DNA from: Trema orientale
Taxonomy: Eukaryota > Streptophyta > Magnoliopsida > Rosales > Cannabaceae
Length of the DNA stretch: 64,000 bases
Direction: 5' to 3'
Assembly: GCA_002914845.1 (NCBI GenBank)
Contig: JXTC01000002.1
Span: 2,744,114-2,808,113, forward strand
Shown here: positions 15,037-27,000 of the stretch, piece by piece
How the letters are laid out: each line of letters opens with the position of its first letter
Position numbering within the stretch: the first letter of the stretch is position 1
The notes under the pieces: generated by a model
Told to the model about the DNA's origin: nothing
Seen by the model: the letters and a program-made list of their open reading frames with translations, nothing else
Database searches by the model: none
Translations under genes and position numbers: made by a program

Positions 15037-18000
15037 ACACCTTTCCTAATATATTTCATTGACTTTGAAAATGGAAAATTCAATAAATTAGCTCATTGTT
15101 TGGGAGTGGTATTTTATGATTGAATCATGATAGCTCCAAGTTTTAACTGACATTGCGAAAGAAAATATAATATTAAACTCCTCTCCAATTTGAGCCAATG
15201 TTTGTTAGGCATGATGCAGGAGAAGAATCAAACCATGAACAATAATTGAGCATACAGATGAAGTAGGTATGAAGGACTACTTAATTTGTCTAAATGAGCG
15301 TACCCAAAAAAAAAAAAAAAAGTTTCTAGTATTCTTGGTTTTAGGAATTCATACCAAACATCTTAGTGTAACTTGCAGAATTTTAGATGTTCAGAAAAGT
15401 GGGGGAAAAAAGGGGTGCTTTAAATGCTCATTAACTAGATTTTAAATTTGTTTATTTATCGTACTATGTGGAATAAAGGGACGCTGTTGGGTGTATTGTT
15501 TGGTATCTCTTACCCTTAAAAAGTGCAAGTGCACAGTATGCATTTGAAGAGTCTCCTGCAAATTGTTTAAAGATAGGACTGGTGAAACCTAACAGGATCC
15601 CACTTTTTCTAGGACCTTGCGCCGGGTAAGAGTCTGTTTTTTTTTTTTTTTTTTTTTTTTGGTTGATAAGAAACAAGAAACTTTGTATTAAGAATATGAA
15701 AATAATACAAGATAGGGACAAGATGCCACCAAAACACAAACAAAAACAAAGACAAACTCAAGAAAATTACAACAGATTTAACCAACCCCTTAACAAGTCA
15801 GAAAACATCAAATCCCTAAATCTTGTCCTGTTACTAAGCCTTTTTCTCCAAGATGATATGGTAAACATATTGGCAATTGGAGGAGATTGAAGAAGGGTCA
15901 AACAATGAATCTTGTCCTTTTAACATCCATGTGTACGATAGGCAGGTTTCACTAATGAAGTTTGAATTTGAAAAAAGTTAATGGTGGGGTCCCTTCTATA
16001 AAGGGGCAAGTTTCAATGCTTTGCTGGTTTCCTTAAAGTTGTCATGTAATACTAACTATTGTTCTTGGTATTTCTGCCAATATCTGAAGACATTCGAGAC
16101 TTTTATACCTTGATGACAATTATGAATGTCCAAAGTGTATGATGAAAATCCATATGTAAAAGTAGTTGTATACATGCTTCTTTACATGAAAACCTTCTTG
16201 TTATATTTGCTTTGTTCTTATTGTTAATTCTTCATTTTCTTCCAACTTTTCATATGCACAAAATTTGTTCATTTAGTGATATGGTTTTGCTACTCACAGA
16301 TTTGCCTCAGAATCAACCATAATCCGGTATGCTAAGATTGCTATGCAGCTACAAAACAAGACAGTTCGAGATGTCGCTTTACGAGTCAGATGGATGACTG
16401 TATGTTCTCTTTTATCATTTCTCACTGAGTCCTTTGTTCTTGTTGTTATACTTATTGCCACAAGTTTCATTTACTGAAATATGTGAACAGCCATGGTCAC
16501 ACCAATTAAACATTTGTTTTTTATGTCTAATTTTATTGCTAATTTTAGTTGCTATGAGCATGTCCTTTTTTAAGTAAGACTTTCATTGACATATGAGAAA
16601 ATTTTGAAAATAGATTAAAAGGAACAAGCAGTCTACCTTCCCACCAAAGCTAAACGTGGAAACTACCAGAAACAAAACCAGTCCCTTAACACTTCTGAAT
16701 ACGTAAAACCCTAAACTCTGTTTTGTTAAGCACAAAGCGATCGAAACTTGATTTTCTGACAAACAATGACAGTTTGCCTTCTTCTTGTCCTCAAAACACT
16801 TCTATTCCTCTCTAACCGAAGTTCCCAACAAAGAACCAAAATTGCCTAATTCCAAAGCATCATATCCCTTATTAAATCCAAGCAAATATCTATTTGAAAT
16901 AGTGCTGTACACCGGCGCGCATCACCCATAACAATGTGAATTCCCTTAACAAGTGAAATGAACAAATCAATTATCTGAAGAATTTTAATTGCTTTTGTAA
17001 AGAATGCGCCATCCTGGAGAACCATTTTCCAGATAAATAAGGTCTCTTCTGCATAAGATCGTGGTTATAAATCTTATAAGAACAAGTACCCAACTTTTTT
17101 TTTTGATAAGAAACAAACAATTTTATAAAATAAAATTAAAAAAGTTACAAAACAAGGGAACAGGAGGTCCCCACAGAAATTAAAGAAACGTAATTCTACC
17201 CAAAACAACAGAACCCATTCTAAACTCACAACTCCCAAATTCTCACTAAATCAGCGAAAGAAAATTTATTTAACACTTCAACCTTTGGAAGAACACAGGG
17301 CTTCCAAATAAAATAACAGTGTTGAAAAGGAAAAAGGAGCGAATATTAACGAGAAAATGGAACATAGATACGCAAGAAAAAAAACCAGTTCCAAATCCTC
17401 CTATCCTGAGTAGTGAATACAATCGCAAGGGAAAAAAGGTGAGATTTTTAATAGAATGCATACTTATGAGATAATCAGTAACATAAGTCCCTGTGTCCCA
17501 TGGTATTGTTTTGGTTGTTGAGTATATTTGTTGGCGATCATGTGTGTCTTTGACGATGTGTTAGTGGATGCATAATGGTTTTCCTTTCTCTTTGGATATG
17601 CTGTCTAGTAACTGTACTTACGCTTTAAGTTTAATGTCAATGAAATTATTGATTGCTAAACTTCCAATTAGTAGGAACTGTGTAATATATACCATGCAAT
17701 GAAATAAATGTGAAAGTAGAAAGATATCGCAAGACTCTATAACGGAAAGTTTAAACATCTTTCCAGGACTTCTAAGGCCAAGATATCAAAAGGGGCCCGA
17801 TGCCATGGTGAATGGGAGAACATTTAGGCTTTTAGCTGACATGGAAAGGAGCTTCTTTTGAATGAATTTTTTTGTATCGGAGCTATTTACGTTTAAATAG
17901 AATTTGGTGGACCTATCTTTGAATGTAATTTTGGTGAAACTCGAGGTTACTTTATCACATGCATATTAGACTACCAGGTTTTTAGGATGTTTACTCTGGC

Positions 18001-21000
18001 TCAGAAACTTAGAACAAGCTGTAATGGACTTTTTTCTGTACAGAAAAAGGAAAACAGCAAGCGGAGGAAGGAAGAACATAACTTATCAAGGAAAAGCAAA
18101 GATAAAAAGGTATGAACATAACTTATCATATCTTTGGCCACATTGTTTTTCAGGTAACAATTGTTATTTCTTGTTGTGTGTTTGACTATTTCATTGTTGT
18201 ACTTTTAGTTCCCTGAACTGGTAAACACAAGATTAGATGAGCTCAGATAACTTAATAATTCTTAGAATCTGTGTGTCTGTTTGTGTCTACCTCTCTGGAG
18301 GGGAGAACCGTTAACTTTTATAAAAGTTGCAAAAATGTGTGGCACCATTGAAATTTGCCACTTATATCATGCAAATTGTGTAAAAGGTTGGTTCCCTATG
18401 AAGTAACTTGCATGCACTGTAACATGGAACCTTTGGTAATCTTTTTGTGGTGTTTGTTTTTGGAATGGATTGTTCATTTATTACAGTTTTGATGTTCTCA
18501 TTATTCTGCAACTATGAGAAGCCTGTTTCGATGATCACAGTTATGTCCTGTTTATCACATTACTACTGTATTGAGAAAGATCTTAATAGGAGTCCATATT
18601 AAATTCAAGTGAGCATTTTGCTGAACATTTGTATAAATCTTGTCTTGTGTAGATAAAGAACGAGGAATTATAATGCTGAAGTGTTAGTGAAATTTCCTCA
18701 TTAGTTCAAGGGAAACATTATACCTATTAAAGTTCAGCTTCCAGGCATCTTTGCTGATAGCGAATATAATGAAGAATATAAAAGATGATCTTCTTCTCTC
18801 TTTGTGGTTTTTGTAGATTAAGTTATTGCTTGGAGCATTTATGCTGTTTTAAATATTCAGATTGTTTTGGGGGACTCCTGATTGTTTAAGTTTAAACTAT
18901 GTGATCTCTTTCTTTTCTTGACTCTCTCCAGCTAAGTATTGTAATGTTTTCCTTGTCCTTGCTCCAGTTAAACAATATCGCAAATACATGACTTGTTCAT
19001 GGCATCTTTTTTTCTTTCATTCTTTTTAAAGTATTTACGAACCTATGCTGCAATTTATTGGATTCTAAGTTTCCTTTTCTGATTGTAATGTTTTCCTTGT
19101 CCTTGCTCCAGTTAAACAATATCGCAAATACATGACTTGTTCATAGGATCTTTTTTTCTTTCATTCTTCATAAAGTATTTACGAACCTACGCTGCAATTT
19201 ATTGGATTATAAGTTTCCTTTTTCTTTACTATTTCGTGAGACCCTGGTAATTCTCATGGAATAAGTTGCACTGTTTCTCAGGAAAGAGTCACCGATCATT
19301 CAGCAAAGTCATCTCATTATGCGGCCCGATCCAATGTTCCTCCATATGCTCCACCAGTGATTCCTGTGGACAATGATGATGGAATCTCATTCAAAGGTAA
19401 TGTCGTTTGCTTATATTCAAATACTGAAGAACACATCTCCCTCATTCTTATCTGATAAGTGAAAAACGAAGCTGAAATATTAACAGCCAAATAAATTTGA
19501 CCTTTGGTGGGATAAAGTTGATGGGTGGTGAATCAGAGAAAGGAGATGGATATAGTTAATCAAATTCTAGTCCACCTTTCAACCGAATATGTATAGGAAT
19601 ATATTTTGAAAAAAAAAAATAAAGATCATGTCAATCACCGTGTATGAATGTGTGTGAATGTGGACAGGGGAAATAATGGAAAGATGAATTTTACTGTTAG
19701 GAGACTATAAAAGAATCAGTTAAGAAATTCTCTGGGATTATTTTTGTGTTGAAAATTTAGTTGTTGACTGCACTGAGAAAATAGTTCAGTGGCATAAAGT
19801 AAATTAGACTAGGATGTTGAAATTAAAAAATAAAAAATAAAAAGCCTTAAAGGGATTCTCTATTTTATTACTTAACCTATTTGATTCAAGCTCAGTGATG
19901 TGTGTTTTGAAACTTAGGGTGATTCAAATTCAGTTACATTGCTGACTTTACACGTGTTGGTCAAAAGTAATGCCATTTGTTATTGCCAACTTGCTTTAAA
20001 CGTGGCTCCGATTGCTATATAAATAGAGTTTGGTGAGAATAATTCCTAAAATTGTGCTAGCCTTTCTTCTGTTGAGATAATTTATTGTCAGGCATTTTGA
20101 AATAACTTCAGTTTTTGGAATGATTGAGTTTTTGGGCCTTTTGGATGCTTGCTTTTTGGCTTGAGAGGAGAAACAGAATTTATGTAGACAAATTTCTGAA
20201 TGAATTTTTTTCTTTAGGAGATAATTAAGTTTTGGGTCTCCTTATGTGTTTCATTTTCTAATCAAGTAATAAAAATACATGCAAAGGAACAAAAAGTCTC
20301 TAAAAACATTTTAGAAAGTATAAAAAGAATATGTTTCATCTTCTAAGGAGTTTGGTTTTTATCTCTCCTTTTGATTATTTTGAAGGATTTGTTGTAATTG
20401 TAGTTCAAGGATCGTGTTTCATATGTTGAGCTGCTTCCAAAAAGACATTTTTGTAGAATATAGTCTTTTGTTTCCTATCTTTAAAAACAAATTTAAAAAA
20501 AATGAAAAAAGAAGGTTGGGAAGCTTTGGCATTTGTTGTCATTGTATCTCTTTTCTTTTTCTTTTTTTTCCCTCCTATGTGGACGTCTTGCTCTCTCTTT
20601 GTCAACATTGATGTTTTCTCTGTTTCTTATGTGTGTGTGTGTGTATATTAAAAAACCATCGCTTATATGTTGCTCAATTGCTGGACTATCAGATTCTAGT
20701 TATGCACATAAGATTGTTCAGAACAATTTTATTCTCTGCTTTTAGACCTGGCTGCTGATTGATGTTATTTAGCAGGATCCAGGACTCCATGGATTTACTT
20801 TTGATATTACTCCCACTGATGGTTAAATTATGTGGAAATAATTTGGGATTATTTTACCTTGAGTCCTTTGTGATTGTAATATTTAAACCAAGGATTAGAG
20901 TATCTGCAGTCAATATGGAATTTGTTTTTGGGGTCCACTTTGTGAGATAGGTTTCACCTTCAGATGAATTTAAGGCATTATGATTCTTCAACTAGCTAAT

Positions 21001-24000
21001 GGGAATCATCCTATCCTTAGTCTTTGTGATAGTTGTGATTTTTCCAACGCTTCAAGTCATGATATTATATTTCTAACATTTGCAGAAAGATGATGTCCAG
21101 TTGTGAGTGGACTTGCAGACATGATTCTGGAAAATCTTTAAAAGATTTGTTTTGGAGAGGGGATCCTAGTAGCCCCAAACATGATATGATCCTTATTTAT
21201 CATTTGTGTTTTATGAAATATTATATAGTGTAAGAATGTTGAAAATTGTTTTATAACATGTTTGGGGCAAACATGTACAAGTTTTGTTTGTTTCTCGAGG
21301 GCCGCAAGTTTTATGTATTTCCTAGGAACAGATGTAGTTGGTAATTGGAATAATTTTTTTTTTTTTTTTTTTTTTTTCCTGGATCTTAAAATTGTTCTTG
21401 TGATTGCATGTTTACAATCTTCTTTGCCCTTGGCAGCCATTGGTGGTGCTACGGGAGAGCTTCTAGAGCAAAACTCCCAGGTTTTGAATCAAGTTTCTGC
21501 TAACTTTGCTACTCGTCAGGTAAAAAAACTTGCTTGTAAATTCATTTGACATTACTGTAGCCATTAATTTACCTAGAAACTGGTCCATATGATATGGTGA
21601 TAAATATCAATCTCTTATGATATGGTCATAAATATCAATCTCTTTTGTAGGGATCTTAATTATGTTTGTATAGGCCAAACGAAGGAAAAGAAAAATAAAG
21701 ACTGCTGTAAAAAAACTGATTATTATTAACTTGTAATAATAGAGAAATATGGTATACTCTCTTTTATAGAGAGAAAACCGTGTACTGGGAATAAAAGCGT
21801 GTTCAGATTCCTATAAATTAGGAATTGATAAATACAGCAAATAAAAACAAAAAACATATCAAGATAATTATTATAAAATCAAATGACACCTAAGAGATAA
21901 GATTTATCTCCTAAAAATCAGGCTGACAACCAAATTTGCCGTGATTTCCAACACTTTCCCCTCAAGCTGGACTAAAAATATTGAATAATCCCAGCTTGTC
22001 TTCTAGCTTTTCAAACGTTGACCTAGGAAGACCTTTTATCAAAATGTCAGCCACTTGCTCGCTTGTAGGAAGATAAACTATGCAAATTTCCCGTCTCAAT
22101 TTTCTTCTTAATAAAATGTTTATCAACTTCAACATGTTTTGTTCGATCATGAAACACAAGATCGTGAGAAATGCTTATGGCTGCCTTGTTATCGTAATAT
22201 AACTTCATAGGTTGGACGATTTTGACTCCCAATTCTTTCAAAAACATCTTTAACCATAACAACTCACATACATCTTGAGCAGTGGCTCTAAACTCGGCCT
22301 CAACACTGTTCCTGGCAACAACAGATTGTTTCTTACTTCTCCAAATAACTGGATTCCCCTCACAAAAGTACAGTACCTAGAGGTTGATTTTCTATCTGTG
22401 ATAGAACCAGCCCAATCAGCATCTGTAAAGGCTTCAATACTTCTGTTCTCATTTTTCTTGAAAAATAGACCTTTTCCAGGTGTTCCTTTAAGATATTGCA
22501 AAATTCTAAAGACGACTTCCATATGTTCTTCACAAGGAGCGTGCATGAATTGACTAACCATGCTAATTGCAAAGGCTATATCTGGTCTAGTATGAGACAG
22601 GTAGATAAGTCGTCCAACAAGGCGTTGATACCTTCCTTTATCAACAGGTGTTCCTTTATGAATGCTTCCCAATTTGAAATTCTGATCTAGCACTTTTGGG
22701 TGAGGCCCACTGGTTTTACATTTGGTATTCAGAGCCGACCCAGTTCATATCTATGTGGGCCTTGGAAGACTGTTACGGGCCGGAATCGTGGTGAATGTGG
22801 ACTCCGCCCACAGGGGTTGTATGTGGGCTATTGAATGTGGACTCCCTAGCGAGGACGCTAGGCCCTTAACGGGGAGAGATTGTAACACCCCAAGTCCACA
22901 TTGGGTATGCTCTGGGAAGATCATGGGTATTTAAGTGATAGTCTATGAGCCCAAAAGTACTTTCAAGCTAGCATTTTTGGGTAAGGCCCAGTGGTGTTAC
23001 AAGTTTGCATCCCAGCATGCCAGTTTCTTTTAAGAGATCCAAAGTACACTTTCTCTGTGAGATCGATATACCTTTCTTACTTCTTACAACTTCCATACCA
23101 AGGAAATATCGCAAAGCCTCCAAGTCTTTAATCTCAAATTCTGTAGTAAGGGCAATCTTCAACCTTTCTATCTCTGTCACATCATCTCCTGTGAGTATTA
23201 TACCGTCCACATACACAATTAGTATAATGATTCCACCATTCTTTTTGCAATAAAAATGTGTATGATCACCTTGAGCTTGCATGTACTCCTGTCTTCGAAC
23301 AACTTTTGTAAATCTATCAAACCAGGCTCGTGGAAATTGTTTTAGGCCATAAAGAGATTTTTTTTCAGTCTACATACCTTGCCTGCCTTTCTGTCTTCAT
23401 CAGACCCGGGAGGAAGATCCGTGTACACTTCTTTTTCAAGATCACCGTTAAGGGCATTTTTAACATCTAACTGATGGAGTTCCCATTCTAGATTCATAGC
23501 TAGAGATAAAGCATGAATAGTATTCAATTTAGCCACAGGAGCGAAGGTCTCTTGATAATCAAACTCCATAAGTTTGGGTAAAACCTTTTGCAATCAATCT
23601 TACCTTGTATCATTCTACTGATCCATCTGAATTATACTTTACTGTAAACACCCACTTACATCCAGCTGTATTTTTGTCCCTGGGTCTGTTTACCACATTC
23701 CATGTCTCATTTTTCTCAAGAGCAAGTATCTCCTCCATGACAGCTCTTCACCACTCTGGTTTTTGTAGGGCTCTTGAATATTTTTCGGAATATCTACTGA
23801 AAGGTTAGTAACAAATGCCCGAAAACAAGGGTCTAGATGGTTGTAGGTCACGAAATTAGAGATAGGTTGTTGAGTACATGACCTGACACCCTTTCTCAAG
23901 GCAATAGGAGCATCAAGATCATTAATAACAGGAGTCGGATTTTGAAGTTGTATACCTGATTCGGGTATAGACTCTTGGCTAGGTTGCGAGTCTACAAGGG

Positions 24001-27000
24001 GTTCTGCATCTTTTGAATTTTGTCTCCGTGAGTAAACACAAAGTGTAGGTTGTAGTTGTGAATCTCTAATTTTTGATTGATCATTGATGTTTGATGGTGA
24101 CGACGAAGTCCTAGTTTCAGTGTTGGGTAAAGTACCAAGCTGATGAGGATTAGACTTGAAGGAACTCTCAGGAGAACTAGGTGACTCAGATGGACTTTCG
24201 GGAATTATGGACTTGGATTCGAGAGGACTGGGTTCAGCTACTAAAGGACTGGTGTGATGACGATATGTTTCCCAAAAATTGTCTTTATCTTCATTCTGTC
24301 TATTCTCCCCCTGAAGGAAATTTTTGGTATAGAAGGTTGTGCTCTCAAAAAAGGTGACATTCATCGAGACAAAGTATCTATGTTTTTCTGGCGAATGACG
24401 TTTATAACCTTTTTGTGTTGCAGAATAGCCAAGAAAAATGCATTTTAAGGCCTTTAGGATCCAGTTTACTTCTTTCTCGATCATGTACGTGAATATAAGC
24501 ATGACATCCAAATATTTTAAGGGGAATGTTAGAGAACATCTTGGAACAGGTGGGATGTATATTAGTTAAGAGTTTGAAGAGGTGTTTGAAATTGTAAAAC
24601 ACGGGTAGGCATACGATTTATGAGATAGCGGGCAGTTAGAACAGCATCCTCCCAAATATTGTAAAAGAAAATCTCCTAGTATGGAATTAAAATATTCTTT
24701 CTCATTGTCCGTATGAAGAATTTTTATTTTTGTATTATATTGATTTTGGACCATTGAAAAGAAAATTTTAAAAGTCTGGGCAGCTTTGGATTTTTTCTAC
24801 AATAAATACACCCAACAAATTCGAGAATGGTCATCTATGAAAGTAATAAATCAACGTTTACCGGAGACATGTGTAATGCGAGAAGGACCGCAAATATCAC
24901 TATGGATTAAGGAAAAAGGTTGAGATGCTTTGTAAGGTTTAGGAGAAAACACAGAATATTGATGTTTAGCTAATTGACACACTTCACACTCAAACATGTC
25001 TTTATTCTAAAACAACGAAGGAAATAACTTCTTAAGATAAGAAAAACTAGGGTGGCCTAACCTACGATGCCACATCATTATTTCTTGTTCTATAGATGAA
25101 AATCCACAACTAGCAGTTTGTACTTGTTTACTCTGAGAGACATCCTTCTTCAGGTAATAAAGCCCATTGTATTTTCTAGCACTGTCAATCATCTTCCCAA
25201 AATTCAAGTCCTGAAACATACAAGTAGAGCATGAGAAGTTGGCTACACAGTTCGAATCCTTTGTCAATTTACTAATAGACAATAAATTATAAGACAATTT
25301 TGGTACATGCAACACAGATTTAAGGATTATATTTTTATCAATCCTTATATCTCCTATACCAGCAATTGTAGGGTGTGAGCCATCAACAATTTTAACTTTA
25401 ATGTTTCCAGGACTTGGCGTATAAGAACAAAAAAAATTAGCACATCCTGTCATATGATCTGTTGCCCCCGAATCTACAATCCAGGTCTCAATTTCTTCTG
25501 GACAGCCATCTAGAGTGGTAAAAAAAGTACCTTTTTGGGCAAGAAGTGAGGATCCGAAGGATGAACCTTGGTGAGATGGAGTAGTAGGTGTCTGTTTTGC
25601 TTGCTGGGCTCCAGGAATTTGTGTACTGATCAATTTGCAAATCTGTTCAAGTTGTTCTTTTGACAAGGACAAACTTGCTGCCATGTCTCCTTGTTTGGTG
25701 GTCTATTCAGCTATTCTTTGGAATCCCTTAGGCCGAGGTTTCTAGTTTAGGGTTTTCCATGTAACTTCCAACAAGTCTCTCTAGTATGATTAGCTTGTTG
25801 ACAAAGATCACACCAAAGATTTCCCCCTCGTCGATTTCTGCCCGATTCCCTGTTTGAATTCTCAGGTCCTCTTGATACAAGAGCAAAATTATCAAGGGAA
25901 TTAGTTACTCTGGATTCCCCTAACATAACCTGTTTACGATGTTCTTCTCTCCTCACTTTAGCAAAAGCTTCATCTGTAGCGGGTAGAGGTTTAATTCCAA
26001 TCACCCTTCCACGCACCTCATCCAGATCTTTATTTAGACAGGCAAGAAAGTCAAAAATTCTCTCTTTATTAACCATGGCCTGATAATGATTCTGACAAGT
26101 AGTACACCATGGTGTGTTGTTGAAACCGTCAACTTCTTGCCAAAGCTTAGTGAGAGTGTTGTAGTACTTTGTAACATGCAACTTAGATTGAGTCAGGTTT
26201 CTGGCTTTGTTTCTTAATTCTAATAACTGGGCTGAGTTTTTTAGATCAAAATATTGTCTTTTAACAGCCTCCCACATAGCTTTTGCTGTCTTATAGCGAA
26301 GAAAATTTTCTCCAATTTTATCCTCCATGGAGTTGACAAGCCATGCTATAACCATGGAATTTTGAGAATCCCAAGTATAGAATTTGGGATCTCCTTTGTT
26401 TGGCTTTTCAGCAGTGCCATCTAAATAGCCCTGTCTTCCTCTTCCTCAGATCACCGTTTGGACAGCAAGAGACCATTGATAATAATTTTTGCCATTGAGC
26501 TTGTGAGAGGTAAATTGAAGTGACGAGACATCAGAATAAGCAGTGGGAGATATTGTGGGGTTATGGCTTGAGGTAACCTCAGAACCATTACCACTGCTAC
26601 CTTCTGTGAGTGTCATTTTATACATGGCCTTTTCCTCTCAACTTCAATCCGGCTCTGATACCATATAGGCCGAACGAAGGAAAAGAAAAATAAAGACTGC
26701 TGTAAAAAAAACTGATTATTATTAACTTGTAATAATAGAGAAATACGGTATACTCTCTTTTATAGAGAGAAAACCGTGTACAGGGAATAAAAGCGTGTTC
26801 AGATCCTATAAATTAGGAATTGATAAATACAGCAAATAAAAACAAAAAACGAATCAAGATAATTATTATAAAATCAAATGACACCTAAGAGATAAGATTT
26901 ATCTCCTAAAAATCAGGCTGACAACCAAATCTGCCGTGATTTCCAACAGTTTGATAGCTCATGAATCAATCATGTTAACAATTAGGCATTACTTGGTGGC

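Larger units (their letters stand above)
21669..26948 (-). mobile_element. Ty1/copia LTR retrotransposon in intron 5 of the DUF3755 gene
   Basis: A 5.28-kb element in antisense orientation to its host gene. Two 285-bp LTRs (26664-26948 upstream, 21669-21953 downstream) start TGTTGGAAATCACGGC on the minus strand and end CCTATA. They differ by about six substitutions and two one-base indels (about 2%), so the insertion is fairly young. The 5-bp target duplication GTTTG flanks it at 21664-21668 and 26949-26953. Immediately inside the 5' LTR is the primer site TGGTATCAGAGCC, complementary to initiator Met-tRNA. A purine tract abuts the 3' LTR. Domain order is gag, protease, integrase, RT, RNase H, which is copia order. 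The reading frames are broken in several places and a second small element has inserted into it, so this copy is not autonomous. Confidence 0.95.

Noticed and set aside
15301..15318. A terminator or regulatory homopolymer.
   Set aside because: It is one of many A/T homopolymers in introns and spacers here, with no supporting context.
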